Positions 43,636 through 53,018 of a stretch of 64,000 bases of DNA are shown in pieces. A program made the position numbers and the translations under genes. Below the pieces are notes generated by a model. The model was given only the letters and a program-made list of their open reading frames with translations. It searched no databases and was not told the DNA's origin. The stretch is from NCBI RefSeq assembly GCF_044748305.1, contig NZ_JBIVFT010000006.1:62001-126000 (forward strand). Reading direction: 5' to 3'. Origin of the DNA: Arthrobacter_E sp044748305. Its GTDB lineage: Bacteria > Actinomycetota > Actinomycetes > Actinomycetales > Micrococcaceae. The first letter of the stretch is position 1. Every line of letters starts with the position of its first letter.

Positions 43636-45351
43636 ATGACGCTCATCAAGAAGCCGGTCGCAGCGATCGCCGCACTGCTCGCAGGTGCACTTTTCCTCGG
43701 CGCCTGCTCCCCGGCCGTCGAGTCGGACCCGGGCACAGAGAAGGCAGATCTGAGCAAACTGAAGGACGAGTTCTACAAGGCCTCCGATCCAGGGAAGAGC
43801 CCGGCCGCCGCCACGCAGCGTAAAGACTCATTCGTCACCACCATCAACAAGCCTGGTGGCGTGTTCCTCCCGGGCTTCTATGACAATGGCTGGGACGGGA
43901 ACGCAGTCCAGCCGATCTTCGCATCCCTCGTGGTCTTCAATGACGCCGGCGATCCGGTCCCGGATCTGGCCGAGAAGTGGGAGGTGTCCTCTGACGATCT
44001 CAGCTACACCTTCCACCTGCGCAAGGGGCTGACCTTCAGCGACGGATCACCCCTCACCGCCGAGGACGTGGCCTTCACACTGACCCTGCTCAATGACCCC
44101 GCCTATGCCGGAGGCGTGGACTTCTCCGACATCGTCATCGCGGGCACCAAAGAGTTCCGTTCCGGGTCAGCGAACTCACTCTCCGGCATCACGGTGGTGG
44201 ACCCCTCGACGATCCGCATCGTCACCCAGAAGCCGAACCCGCTCGCCCTGCGCACACTCGGTGGTCCGGTGATCTCGAAGGCCTACTACGGCAAGGGCTA
44301 CGTCAAGGGAAAGCTCGACTACCTCAAGAGCCTCTACAGCAAGCCCCTCGGCGCCGGCCCTTACGCGCTGGAACAGTACGTGGAAGGCCAGGAGATCCGT
44401 TACCGGGCCAACGAGCATTACTACAGCGGCAAGCCCGCCATCGCACGGGTGATCTTCAAAGTGGTCTCCAGCGATTCCGCGTTGCAGAACTTCCAGAACG
44501 GGGACATCGACCACGGCGGCTTCGGCAGTGACCCGGCAAGCCTCAAGGAACTCCAGGGGCTCGGCTTCGCCAATATCCGGGCCCGGGTCATCTCCGACTA
44601 TGGCGCCATCTGGGTGAACAACAAGAAGCCTGCGCTGGCCGAAACCAAGGTCCGCCAGGCGCTGTACTACGGGCTGGACCGGCAGCAGATCGTGGACGCC
44701 AAGTTCAAGGGACTGGGGCAGGTGGCGGACGTCTTCGCTGCCCCGACCCAGTGGTCCTACACGAACGACGGCGTGACCTCCTACGGCTATGACGCGAAGA
44801 AGGCGGGCCAACTGCTCGATGAGGCCGGCTGGAAGGCGGGTTCCGGAGGCACGCGCGAGAAGGACGGAAAGAAACTCACGCTCTCCTACATCACCACCAA
44901 GCAGGACGACCCGGTGATCCCGATCGCGAAGAAGGACTACAAGGACCTCGGAATCGACTTCGTGCCGGAGGTGCTCGACTCGAACACGGCGTTCGACCGC
45001 CTCAACAACGGGGACTACGACCTCGCAGGCTTCCGCAGCAACGGGCTCAGCGACCCCAATGACGCAGTCTCTGAGTTCGGCACCACTGACCCCGCGATCA
45101 ACGTCAGCGGTTATTCCAACCCGGAGGTGACCGCCTTGATCAAGAAGGGCGTCTCGACCTTCGACCGGGCGGCCCGGCAGAAGATCTACACCGAGCTGTA
45201 TCAGAAGCTCAGCCAGGACCCGCCGATCATCCTGCTCGACTATCGCAAATCCCTTTCGGCCTGGAACGCCCGCATCCAGAACGGTGAACTGTACACCACC
45301 GGCAGCGACGACGCCGCTCTCGCGCTGGCGAAGCTGAAGATCGCAGGCTAG
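43636..45351 (+). CDS. ABC transporter substrate-binding lipoprotein, peptide type (family 5)
   Basis: A 571-residue lipoprotein that captures peptides or similar solutes outside the membrane. Signal peptide MTLIKKPVAAIAALLAGALF with lipobox LGAC (Cys at about 25). The SBP_bac_5 core shows LAEKWEVSSDDLSYTFHLRK, GLTFSDGSPLTAEDVAFTLT and ALYYGLDRQQIVDAKF, all diagnostic. It is the first of five genes forming a complete importer with two permeases and two ATPases. High expression is expected from the gap of 39 bases before the first permease gene. Confidence 0.92.
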   Translation: MTLIKKPVAAIAALLAGALFLGACSPAVESDPGTEKADLSKLKDEFYKASDPGKSPAAATQRKDSFVTTINKPGGVFLPGFYDNGWDGNAVQPIFASLVVFNDAGDPVPDLAEKWEVSSDDLSYTFHLRKGLTFSDGSPLTAEDVAFTLTLLNDPAYAGGVDFSDIVIAGTKEFRSGSANSLSGITVVDPSTIRIVTQKPNPLALRTLGGPVISKAYYGKGYVKGKLDYLKSLYSKPLGAGPYALEQYVEGQEIRYRANEHYYSGKPAIARVIFKVVSSDSALQNFQNGDIDHGGFGSDPASLKELQGLGFANIRARVISDYGAIWVNNKKPALAETKVRQALYYGLDRQQIVDAKFKGLGQVADVFAAPTQWSYTNDGVTSYGYDAKKAGQLLDEAGWKAGSGGTREKDGKKLTLSYITTKQDDPVIPIAKKDYKDLGIDFVPEVLDSNTAFDRLNNGDYDLAGFRSNGLSDPNDAVSEFGTTDPAINVSGYSNPEVTALIKKGVSTFDRAARQKIYTELYQKLSQDPPIILLDYRKSLSAWNARIQNGELYTTGSDDAALALAKLKIAG

Positions 45352-45390
45352 CCTCCCGGCGTCGTCCCTCACCCGATCCGAACGGTTCCC

Positions 45391-46365
45391 ATGACCCGCT
45401 ACGTCCTCAAGAGGCTGGGACTGATGGCACTGCTGCTCTTCGGTGTCTCCGTCCTGGTGTTCTTCCTCTTCGCCCTCATGCCGGGCGACTATTTCAGCTC
45501 GAACCGACAGCTCACCCCGCAGCGCAAGGCCGAGCTCCGTGCCCTGAACGGCCTGGACCAGCCCGTGCCGGTGCGGTACTTCATCTGGCTCGGCAACATG
45601 CTGCGCGGCGAGTTCGGGTACTCCCTGGTCTACAACCGCCCGGTGACGGAACTCCTTGGACCGCTGATCGGCAACTCCTTCGTCATCGCCTTCGCGGGGT
45701 TCCTGCTGACCTGGGCGATAGCCCTCGTCTGCGGGGTGTTCGCCGCGACCCGGCAGTACTCCTGGTTCGACCGGCTCGTCACCGCGGGACTGTTCGCCTC
45801 GTTGTCGGTGCCGTCCTTCTTCATCGGTCTGCTGGCGATCAAGGTCTTCGCAGTCGACCTTCGCTGGCTGCCGACGGGCGGCATGCTGGATACTGCGAGT
45901 TCCTCGGACGGCTTCGCGCAATTCCTCGAAATCGCCCGGCACATGGTGCTGCCGGTGGGCATCCTCACCTTCCTCGGAGCGGGTGCGCTCACCCGCTATT
46001 TCCGCAGCGGGATGCTGGAGGCGCTGCATGCGGACTTCATCCGCACGGCCCGCGCCAAAGGACTGCGAGAGCGCACAGTGGTTTTCTCCCATGCGCTGCG
46101 TAATGCCCTGCTGCCCGCGATCACGCTCCTGGCTTTCGAGCTGCCGGCCCTGTTCTCCGGGGCGATCATCACCGAGCAGATCTTCAACTGGCCCGGCGTC
46201 GGGCGCATCCAGCTCGAATCGGTGCAGACCCGCGACTACGCGGTCCTGATGACCATCACCATGCTCCTGGCGTTCCTCACCATCCTGGGCAGCTTTCTGG
46301 CCGATGTGCTCTATGCCGTGGCCGATCCCCGGGTGCGGCTTCTCGGGTCGAGGAGAGTCTCATGA
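45391..46365 (+). CDS. Peptide ABC transporter permease, DppB/OppB type
   Basis: Inner-membrane subunit of 324 residues with six helices. The first helix and the loop QLTPQRKAELRALNGLDQPV are typical of DppB/OppB, and the ATPase-coupling EAA loop reads ARAKGLRERTVVFSHALRNA. It overlaps the next permease by 4 bases (ATGA), so the heterodimer is made in equal amounts. Confidence 0.92.
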   Translation: MTRYVLKRLGLMALLLFGVSVLVFFLFALMPGDYFSSNRQLTPQRKAELRALNGLDQPVPVRYFIWLGNMLRGEFGYSLVYNRPVTELLGPLIGNSFVIAFAGFLLTWAIALVCGVFAATRQYSWFDRLVTAGLFASLSVPSFFIGLLAIKVFAVDLRWLPTGGMLDTASSSDGFAQFLEIARHMVLPVGILTFLGAGALTRYFRSGMLEALHADFIRTARAKGLRERTVVFSHALRNALLPAITLLAFELPALFSGAIITEQIFNWPGVGRIQLESVQTRDYAVLMTITMLLAFLTILGSFLADVLYAVADPRVRLLGSRRVS

Positions 46366-47252
46366 GCCACGGAGAACCGGCCCTCGAGAGCAGGGGCGCG
46401 ATGGAGTTCCGCCGCCTGGTGCGGATTCCGGCCGCGAGCATCAGCATCGGTCTGCTCGCCTTCATGCTGCTCTTCAGTTTCCTCGGCCCCCTGCTCACCG
46501 GGTACACCGGGGACGAAATCAATCTGCGGATCGCGGAGCACGCCCCGGCGTCGAATCACTGGCTGGGCACCGATGAGTACGGCAGGGATGTCCTGACCAG
46601 GCTCATGCTCGCGGGGCGGATCTCACTCACCATCGGGGTCGCCTCGATGCTGCTGTCCCTGCTCCTCGGCGCCGTGCTCGGTCTCGTGGCGGGGTACTAC
46701 GGCGGGATCGTGGACACGCTCATCATGCGGCTGGCGGATCTGCTCATGTCGATTCCGGGCCTGCCGCTGCTCATCGTGATGGCTGCCGTGCTCTCGGAAC
46801 TGAAGGTCGCGCCCGAGTCGCGGATCTACATCGTGATGCTCCTGCTCAGTGTGATCGGCTGGCCTTCGCTGGCCCGATTGATCCGCGGCCAGGTGCTCTC
46901 CTTACGGGAGGCCCCGTACATGCGGGCGGCGGAGGTGCTGGGCTTGAGTGCCGCTTCACGCCAGTTCCGTCATCTGCTCCCGAATGTGATGCCGCTGCTC
47001 ATCGTGGTGGCGACCTTGAGCACGGCCTCGGGAATCCTCAGCGAGTCCGCGCTGAGCTTCCTGGGTCTCGGCGTCGTCCCGCCCAACGCCTCGTGGGGGA
47101 ACATGATCAACACCGCCAACAACCTGATCGACTTCCAGCAGCACTGGTGGCTGTGGGTGCCGCCCGGCGTCGCGCTCCTGATCACCGTGGCAGCGATCAA
47201 CGTCCTCGGTGACCGGCTCCGGGATGTCTTCGATCCCAGGACGGGGAGGTGA
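46362..47252 (+). CDS. Peptide ABC transporter permease, DppC/OppC type
   Basis: Second membrane subunit, 296 residues. The first helix is followed by the periplasmic-type segment HWLGTDEYGRDVLTRLMLAG, a signature of DppC/OppC, and the EAA loop is RAAEVLGLSAASRQFRHLLP. Overlaps both neighbouring genes by 4 bases. Confidence 0.92.
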   Translation: MSHGEPALESRGAMEFRRLVRIPAASISIGLLAFMLLFSFLGPLLTGYTGDEINLRIAEHAPASNHWLGTDEYGRDVLTRLMLAGRISLTIGVASMLLSLLLGAVLGLVAGYYGGIVDTLIMRLADLLMSIPGLPLLIVMAAVLSELKVAPESRIYIVMLLLSVIGWPSLARLIRGQVLSLREAPYMRAAEVLGLSAASRQFRHLLPNVMPLLIVVATLSTASGILSESALSFLGLGVVPPNASWGNMINTANNLIDFQQHWWLWVPPGVALLITVAAINVLGDRLRDVFDPRTGR

Positions 47253-48139
47253 ACGTCATGGGGACAGAGCCGCTGCTGGGCGTGGAGGAGCTCAGCGTGC
47301 GTTTCCCCTCCGAGGGCGGCGGGCATCGTGTGGTGGTGGACCGTGTCAGTTTCGCGATCAGCCCGGGGGAGGTGCTCGGTATCGTGGGCGAGTCCGGCTC
47401 CGGCAAGAGCCTGACGGCGCTCTCGCTGCTGAAGCTCGTGGACGAGCCCGGAGAGATCTCCGGCGGCCAGGTCCTGTTCGACGGCGCCGACGTCCTCACG
47501 CTGCGCCGGACCGCCCTGCAGCGGATCCGTGGCGGCGAGGTGGGAATGATCTTCCAGGAGCCGGCGCGCTCCCTCAACCCGGTCTTCACGATCGGCAGGC
47601 AGTTGAGTGAGACGATCCGCGCCCATGAGTCCGTCTCGCGGGCGGAGGCGCGCGACCGTTCCATGGAGTGGCTCCGCCGGGTGGGCCTCCCCGACGCGGA
47701 ACGGATCATGCGCTCTTACCCTCATGAACTGTCCGGCGGGATGCAGCAAAGGGCGATGATCGCCGTCGCCCTCTGCTGCGAGCCTCGACTGCTCATCGCG
47801 GATGAGCCGACGACGGCGCTGGACGTCACCGTCCAGGCCCAGATCCTCGAACTGCTGCTGGAGCTTCGCGACGAGACCGGGATGGCCATGCTGTTCATCA
47901 CGCACGATCTGGGCGTCATCGCCGAGGTCGCCGATTCGGTGCTGGTCATGTACAACGGGCGGGCCGTGGAACGAGGAGACGTGTTCAGCATCTTCGAACA
48001 GCCGGTGCACCCTTATACCGAGGCTCTGCTCAGCGCCCGCCCGCTGCTCGGCCAGCGACTGGACCGCCTTCCCACGATTCCGGAGGATGTGCGCAGACTT
48101 GCGGCACAAGGACATGAAGTCACGGAGGTGCGCGCATGA
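47249..48139 (+). CDS. Peptide ABC transporter ATP-binding protein, DppD/OppD type
   Basis: Cytoplasmic ATPase, 296 residues. Walker A GESGSGKSLT, signature LSGGMQQR, Walker B LLIADEPTTALDVT, and the C-terminal HPYTEALLSARP of the oligopeptide group. The start is either GTG overlapping the previous stop by 4 bases, as given, or the ATG three codons on (MGTEPLLG). Confidence 0.92.
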   Translation: MNVMGTEPLLGVEELSVRFPSEGGGHRVVVDRVSFAISPGEVLGIVGESGSGKSLTALSLLKLVDEPGEISGGQVLFDGADVLTLRRTALQRIRGGEVGMIFQEPARSLNPVFTIGRQLSETIRAHESVSRAEARDRSMEWLRRVGLPDAERIMRSYPHELSGGMQQRAMIAVALCCEPRLLIADEPTTALDVTVQAQILELLLELRDETGMAMLFITHDLGVIAEVADSVLVMYNGRAVERGDVFSIFEQPVHPYTEALLSARPLLGQRLDRLPTIPEDVRRLAAQGHEVTEVRA

Positions 48140-49059
48140 CGGGAAACGCCGCGCCGGTGCTCGTCGAGGCACGCGACATCGTGAAGGAGTTCCGCGCACG
48201 AGGCGGCGGTCGCCGGGCGCCTCGCGAGGCCGTGCGTGCCGTGGACGGGGTGAGCCTGAGCATCCGCGAGGGGGAGATGTTCGGACTGGTCGGCGAATCG
48301 GGAAGCGGCAAGACGACCCTGGGCCAGGCCGTCCTGAGGATGCATGAGCCGGACTCCGGTTCCGTGCGTTTCCGCGGGCAGGAGATCCTTGATCTTCCGC
48401 GTTCCGAGCTGCGCAGACTGCGCCCACGGATGCAGTATGTGTTCCAGGACCCGTTCGGGGCCCTCAACCCACGGCTGAGAATCGTCACCGCCATCGGCGA
48501 ACCGATGCGCGCCCACGGTCTGGCGACTCGCGACGATGAACGGCAGCGGGTCATCGAGGTGCTGGAACAGTGCGGGATGGGCGCGGACGCCCTGGACCGG
48601 TACCCGCACGAGTTCTCCGGCGGACAGCGCCAGCGGATCGTCATCGCGCGGGCGATGGCCTTGAAGCCCGAGTTCGTGGTGGCGGATGAGCCGGTTTCGG
48701 CTCTCGACGTGTCGGTCCAGGGGCAGATCGTGAACCTGCTGTGCGATCTGCGTGAGGAACGGCGAACGTCCTTCCTGTTCATCTCGCATGATCTGAGCGT
48801 GGTGGAGCACATGTGCACCTCCGTGGCGATCATGTACCGCGGTGCGATCGTGGAACAGGGCAGCCGCGAGCAGATCTTCGACGATCCACGCCACCCGTAC
48901 ACGCGAGAACTGCTGGATGCGGTGCCGATCGTGAGCCCTCGGGAACGCGGGCAGCGCCGACGGCGCAGCGGCAATCGGTCATGGGATGTTCCAGGGGAAC
49001 CACGCCGTGAACTGCGGGACGTGGGCGACGGGCACCTGGTGGCGCTGCCTGGACAGTGA
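48136..49059 (+). CDS. Peptide ABC transporter ATP-binding protein, DppF/OppF type
   Basis: Second ATPase, 307 residues. Walker A GESGSGKTTLG, Q-loop YVFQDPFGALNPR, signature FSGGQRQR, Walker B FVVADEPVSALDVS, and C-terminal HPYTRELLDAVP. The N-terminus has a basic insertion (RARGGGRRAPREAVRA) before the first strand. Last gene of the operon, overlapping the previous one by 4 bases. Confidence 0.92.
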   Translation: MTGNAAPVLVEARDIVKEFRARGGGRRAPREAVRAVDGVSLSIREGEMFGLVGESGSGKTTLGQAVLRMHEPDSGSVRFRGQEILDLPRSELRRLRPRMQYVFQDPFGALNPRLRIVTAIGEPMRAHGLATRDDERQRVIEVLEQCGMGADALDRYPHEFSGGQRQRIVIARAMALKPEFVVADEPVSALDVSVQGQIVNLLCDLREERRTSFLFISHDLSVVEHMCTSVAIMYRGAIVEQGSREQIFDDPRHPYTRELLDAVPIVSPRERGQRRRRSGNRSWDVPGEPRRELRDVGDGHLVALPGQ

Positions 49060-49073
49060 AAGGGTGCCGGCAG

Positions 49074-49090
49074 CTGTCGCATGTGGCCCG
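49074..49090 (+). repeat. 17-bp direct repeat, left copy
   Basis: CTGTCGCATGTGGCCCG is found again, same orientation, at 54696-54712. The two copies bracket the livJHMGF operon. Confidence 0.55.
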
Positions 49091-49374
49091 CGCTTGTGAG
49101 GCGATCTGCCGGAAGAGAGCCTCATCGATCACCGACGGAACGGCCATGCTTGCCGTCCCGCGCCGGATGGCGTAACCGACTCTTTACATGAAAGTGATCT
49201 CCTGGCATTCAAGGGCCACCTCGGGAGCCATACGCTCACATAAGCGGGTGCGACACAGGCTTGATGACGCCATGCATCTCCCGCACCGAGGCGCTCTTGC
49301 GTCCCTGGCTGAGTCTCGACTGGGTTTTGGCTGGTGAGGGGGGTGTATTCGTTATCAGATCCTGACGCCGAAAA

Positions 49375-49390
49375 TGTGGCCTATGTCACA
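49375..49390. promoter_or_regulatory. CRP/GlxR-like site before livJ
   Basis: TGTGGCCTATGTCACA fits TGTGA-N6-TCACA with one mismatch; symmetry extends two bases farther on each side (AA...TT). About 85 bases before the start of the binding protein gene. Confidence 0.6.
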
Positions 49391-49475
49391 TTGCTGGGAG
49401 TACTCTCTTGGAAGTGCTCGTGGATACACCGCTGCGGGTGCATGATCAGACCCTGATTTGGCGCGGAGGCCAATT

Positions 49476-50711
49476 ATGTACAGGAAGAAAGCCCTTTCAG
49501 TCACGGCAGTTGCGACGGTGGTGCTCGGCATGTTGATGTCCGGCTGCGCCAACCAGAGCGGCACAGGTACCACGGCCACCTCGGGTACCGATGGAGGCAA
49601 GGTGAACATCCCCGCGATCTCCAAGGTGGACGTTCCCGCAGCCGCAGTGCTCCCCGCAGGCGATGGCAAGGGCAAGTGCCCTGACGCGACAACCATCGCA
49701 TACGCCGGTGCGGAAACCGGCCCGAATGCCCAGCTGGGCATCAACATCTTCAACGGCATCCAGCTGGCCGTCAACCAGCACAACGCCGCCAACCCAGGCT
49801 GCCAGGTGAAGTTCAAGAAGTTCGACACGGAAGGCGATCCCAACAAGGCCACCGGTCCTGTCACCCAGATCGTGTCCGAAGCAGACATCATCGGCGTGGT
49901 CGGTCTGCCGTTCTCCGGGGAGTCCAAGGCCACGGGCAACATCTTTGAGCAGAAGGGTCTGGTGCACATCACGCCCTCTGCCACCAACCCCGACCTGACC
50001 AAGAACGGTTGGACCACCTTCTTCCGTGCTCTCGGCAATGACGCCGTCCAGGGCCCCGCTGCAGCCAAGTTCCTCACAGACAAGCTGATGGCCAAGAAGG
50101 TCTACGTGGTGCAGGACGACTCGGACTACGGCATCGGCCTGGGCACCCAGACTTCCCAGGCCCTCGGTTCCGCCATGGTCGGCTCTGACAAGGTCATCAC
50201 CGGCCAGAAGGACTTCTCTGCGGTGATCTCCAAGATCATGAACGCCAAGGCTGACACGGTCTACTACGCCGGTTACTACGCCGAGGGTGCACCGTTCGAC
50301 CAGCAGCTGGTGGCCAAGGGTTTCACCGGTTCCTTCGTGGGCCCGGACGGTGTGAAGGATGACCAGTTCATCAAGCAGGCCGGCGACGCATCCTCCAACG
50401 CCTTCTTCACCTGCCCGTGCATCCCGGGCGAGCTGATCCCGAGCTTTGAGTCCGAGTACAAGAAGCTGACCAATGCCGAGCCTGGCACCTACTCCATCGA
50501 AGGCTACGACGCTGCCACCGTGCTGCTGTCCGGCATCGACCACGGCAAGCAGAGCCGTGCGGACCTCCTCGCCTGGGTCAAGGCCTATGACGCCGATGGC
50601 CTGTCCAAGCACTACAAGTGGGACAGCACCGGCGAGCTGGCGACTCCTGATGTCTACGGCTACAAGGTCGAAAGCGGCAAGATCGCTCCGATTGGCGTGA
50701 TCGGCAAGTAA
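49476..50711 (+). CDS. livJ: Branched-chain amino acid ABC transporter, substrate-binding lipoprotein
   Basis: A 411-residue lipoprotein. Signal peptide MYRKKALSVTAVATVVLGML with lipobox MSGC (Cys about 25), then a LivJ-type periplasmic-binding fold: IAYAGAETGPNAQLGINIFN, VGLPFSGESKATGNIF, YVVQDDSDYGIGLG and SIEGYDAATVLLSG. It captures leucine, isoleucine, valine or a related solute. The ATG has GGAGG seven bases upstream; an in-frame TTG six codons earlier is less likely. A strong hairpin lies between this gene and the permease genes. Confidence 0.92.
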   Translation: MYRKKALSVTAVATVVLGMLMSGCANQSGTGTTATSGTDGGKVNIPAISKVDVPAAAVLPAGDGKGKCPDATTIAYAGAETGPNAQLGINIFNGIQLAVNQHNAANPGCQVKFKKFDTEGDPNKATGPVTQIVSEADIIGVVGLPFSGESKATGNIFEQKGLVHITPSATNPDLTKNGWTTFFRALGNDAVQGPAAAKFLTDKLMAKKVYVVQDDSDYGIGLGTQTSQALGSAMVGSDKVITGQKDFSAVISKIMNAKADTVYYAGYYAEGAPFDQQLVAKGFTGSFVGPDGVKDDQFIKQAGDASSNAFFTCPCIPGELIPSFESEYKKLTNAEPGTYSIEGYDAATVLLSGIDHGKQSRADLLAWVKAYDADGLSKHYKWDSTGELATPDVYGYKVESGKIAPIGVIGK

Positions 50712-50723
50712 GGCCGGTAGTTC

Positions 50724-50774
50724 CAAGAGAATGCTGGGGGTATGCGGTCATGGGTGCCCCCAGCATTTCTCTTG
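50724..50774 (+). terminator. Attenuator-type hairpin between livJ and livH
   Basis: Arms CAAGAGAATGCTGGGGG and CCCCCAGCATTTCTCTTG pair over 17 bases with one bulged base around a 16-base loop. Inside the operon it should lower read-through or protect the livJ message, giving more binding protein than membrane parts. Confidence 0.75.
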
Positions 50775-50793
50775 ATCACCTCAGGAAGCTCCT

Positions 50794-51825
50794 ATGATCA
50801 GTGAAGCAATCCCCAGCCTCATCCACGCCGTGCCACTGACAGTGCCCACGGACGATTCCTGGATCACCTTCGACGTCAACTCTCTGGCCCAGAACTTCTG
50901 GAGCTCCACTTTCGACGGCCTGACGTTCGGTGCCATTTACGCTTTGGTGGCCCTGGGCTACACCCTCGTTTACGGAGTCCTCAACCTCATCAACTTCGCC
51001 CACTCAGAAGTGTTCATCGTGGGCTGCTACGGCGTGTTCTTCACCCTCAGCGGGCTGAATTTCGGTCCGTCCGCACCTCATCTGCCGTTCTGGGCGATTG
51101 TAGGCAATCTCCTCCTGGCTCTGGTGGTGGCCGTCATTGCCTCCGCCCTTACGGCCGTCGTCGTGGAGCGGGTGGCCTACAAGCCGTTGCGCAGACGCAA
51201 AGCCCCCCGGCTGGCGTTCCTCATCACCGCGATCGGTGTCTCCTTCGCCATTCAGTACCTCATTTACTGGTGGCGCGGCCCCAGCCCGGAACCGGCGCTG
51301 ACCATGTTCCGCCCTACGCCCATCTTTGACGTGTTCGGCACCATCATCGACTCCCAGCAGCTGGTGATCATCATTGCCGCCGTCATCCTGATGGTGGCCA
51401 CGGATCAGTTCATTCGGAAGTCCAAGACCGGCAGGGGCATCCGCGCTGTGGCTCAGGACCCGGACACGGCAACGCTCATGGGCGTCAACAAGGAAAAGAT
51501 CATCCTCACCACCTTTGTGATCGGCGGCGTCCTGGCCGGTGCGGCAGCCCTGTTCTACGTCATGAAGATCCCGTCCGGTGTCCAGTACAACGGTGGCTTC
51601 ATCTTGGGTGTCAAGGCCTTTGCCGCGGCAGTCCTGGGCGGCATCGGCAACGTGCGCGGCGCCCTCCTGGGCGGCCTGCTGATCGGCCTGATCGGCAACT
51701 ACGGACAGGTGCTTCTGGGCAGTTCACAGTGGACGGACGTCGTGGCGTTCCTGGTCCTGGTCCTGGTGCTGGTCGTGCGTCCTGATGGCATCCTGGGAAG
51801 CTCGCTTGGAAAGAGTAAGGCATGA
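50794..51825 (+). CDS. livH: Branched-chain amino acid ABC transporter permease LivH
   Basis: A 343-residue membrane protein with about eight helices. FDGLTFGAIYALVALGYTLV, VYGVLNLINFAHSEVFIVG and GVNKEKIILTTFVIGGVLAG are LivH hallmarks. Overlaps livM by 4 bases. TCAGGAAG lies about 8 bases before the ATG. Confidence 0.93.
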   Translation: MISEAIPSLIHAVPLTVPTDDSWITFDVNSLAQNFWSSTFDGLTFGAIYALVALGYTLVYGVLNLINFAHSEVFIVGCYGVFFTLSGLNFGPSAPHLPFWAIVGNLLLALVVAVIASALTAVVVERVAYKPLRRRKAPRLAFLITAIGVSFAIQYLIYWWRGPSPEPALTMFRPTPIFDVFGTIIDSQQLVIIIAAVILMVATDQFIRKSKTGRGIRAVAQDPDTATLMGVNKEKIILTTFVIGGVLAGAAALFYVMKIPSGVQYNGGFILGVKAFAAAVLGGIGNVRGALLGGLLIGLIGNYGQVLLGSSQWTDVVAFLVLVLVLVVRPDGILGSSLGKSKA

Positions 51826-53018
51826 GCACCACAGACGGCCCCACCCTCGTCCCTGACTCGGCAGCCGCTCAGGCGATGGCCGACCGGGAAGGCAGGAATC
51901 GTCGTCGTCAGGGTTGGTTCCCTGGTCTTGGCGACAAATGGAACGCGCTCCCGCGCCAGATCCAATGGCTCTGGCTCATGGTGGTCGTGGTCATCGCGTA
52001 CCTGCTGCCCATCCTCAACCCTCCGTTGATCACCACGGAACCCGGCAACAATTGGCAGATCGCTCTGGCTCAGATGGCTGTCTACGCTCTCGTCGCCGTG
52101 GGTCTGAACGTCGTGGTGGGCTATGCAGGCTTGCTGGACCTTGGCTATGTGGCCTTTTTCGCCGTGGGATCCTACACGGCGGCCATGTTCACCAGTCCGG
52201 ACTCGCCGTACCTCCACATCCCGTACCTGTGGACCCTGCCGCTGGCCATGGCGATCACCATGTTCTTCGGCGTGCTGCTGGGCGTGCCCACCCTGCGTCT
52301 GCGCGGCGACTACCTGGCTATTGTGACGCTCGGCTTCGGTGAGATCGTCCGCATTCTGGCCACCATCATCCCGGCCATGAAGGGCCAGGTGGGTTTCCAG
52401 AATGTGGGCCGCCCTCCGGGGACGGACGCCGACGGCCAGCCGATCTTCCTGAATTCGAACGGCACCCCCTGGTACTGGCTCACGCTGACGATCATCATCA
52501 TCGTGTTGCTCCTGGCCGGAAATCTGGAACGCAGCCGTGTGGGCCGTGCCTGGATCGCCATCCGAGAGGATGAGGATGCCGCGGAGATCATGGGAGTTCC
52601 GACGTTCAAGTACAAGGTCTGGGCGTTCGCCATCGGGGCGTCCGTGGGCGGGCTCTCCGGTGCGCTTTTCGCCGGGCAAGTGGGTTTTGTGAACAACCAG
52701 AAGTTCGACATCGCCACATCGATCCTGTTCCTGGCCGCCGTGGTTCTGGGCGGCACGGGCAATAAGGTCGGCGCCGTCCTGGGCGGCGCCCTGGTGGCAT
52801 ACATCCCGCTGCGGTTCACCGCGATTGCGGAGTTCAAGTACCTCATCTTCGGTGTGGCACTGGTGCTCATCATGATCTTCCGTTCAGGCGGTCTGCTCCC
52901 GGCGCGTCAGCGTCTGCTGGCGTACGGACGGCTGGCATATAACAAGCTCAAGGAGCCTCAGACGGGCCGACGCGCCCAGGTGGCCACGGATGGCGGGAAG
53001 GCGGCCGGAGATGAGTGA
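51822..53018 (+). CDS. livM: Branched-chain amino acid ABC transporter permease LivM
   Basis: A 398-residue membrane protein. After about 45 hydrophilic residues the helices begin; ALVAVGLNVVVGYAGLLDLG and RLRGDYLAIVTLGFGEIVRI are typical LivM motifs, and DEDAAEIMGVPTFKYKVWAF is the ATPase-contact loop. Overlaps livH by 4 and livG by 8 bases. Confidence 0.93.
   Translation: MSTTDGPTLVPDSAAAQAMADREGRNRRRQGWFPGLGDKWNALPRQIQWLWLMVVVVIAYLLPILNPPLITTEPGNNWQIALAQMAVYALVAVGLNVVVGYAGLLDLGYVAFFAVGSYTAAMFTSPDSPYLHIPYLWTLPLAMAITMFFGVLLGVPTLRLRGDYLAIVTLGFGEIVRILATIIPAMKGQVGFQNVGRPPGTDADGQPIFLNSNGTPWYWLTLTIIIIVLLLAGNLERSRVGRAWIAIREDEDAAEIMGVPTFKYKVWAFAIGASVGGLSGALFAGQVGFVNNQKFDIATSILFLAAVVLGGTGNKVGAVLGGALVAYIPLRFTAIAEFKYLIFGVALVLIMIFRSGGLLPARQRLLAYGRLAYNKLKEPQTGRRAQVATDGGKAAGDE

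Larger units (their letters stand above)
49060..49475. other. Gap before the liv operon
   Basis: No gene is supported in 416 bases. It contains a 17-base sequence repeated after the liv operon (49074-49090), an A+T-richer stretch, and the CRP-like site described separately. Confidence 0.5.

Noticed and set aside
44176..46092. A 638-codon minus-strand frame opposite the peptide-binding protein and permease
   Set aside because: It spans two intact + strand genes and has no family features.
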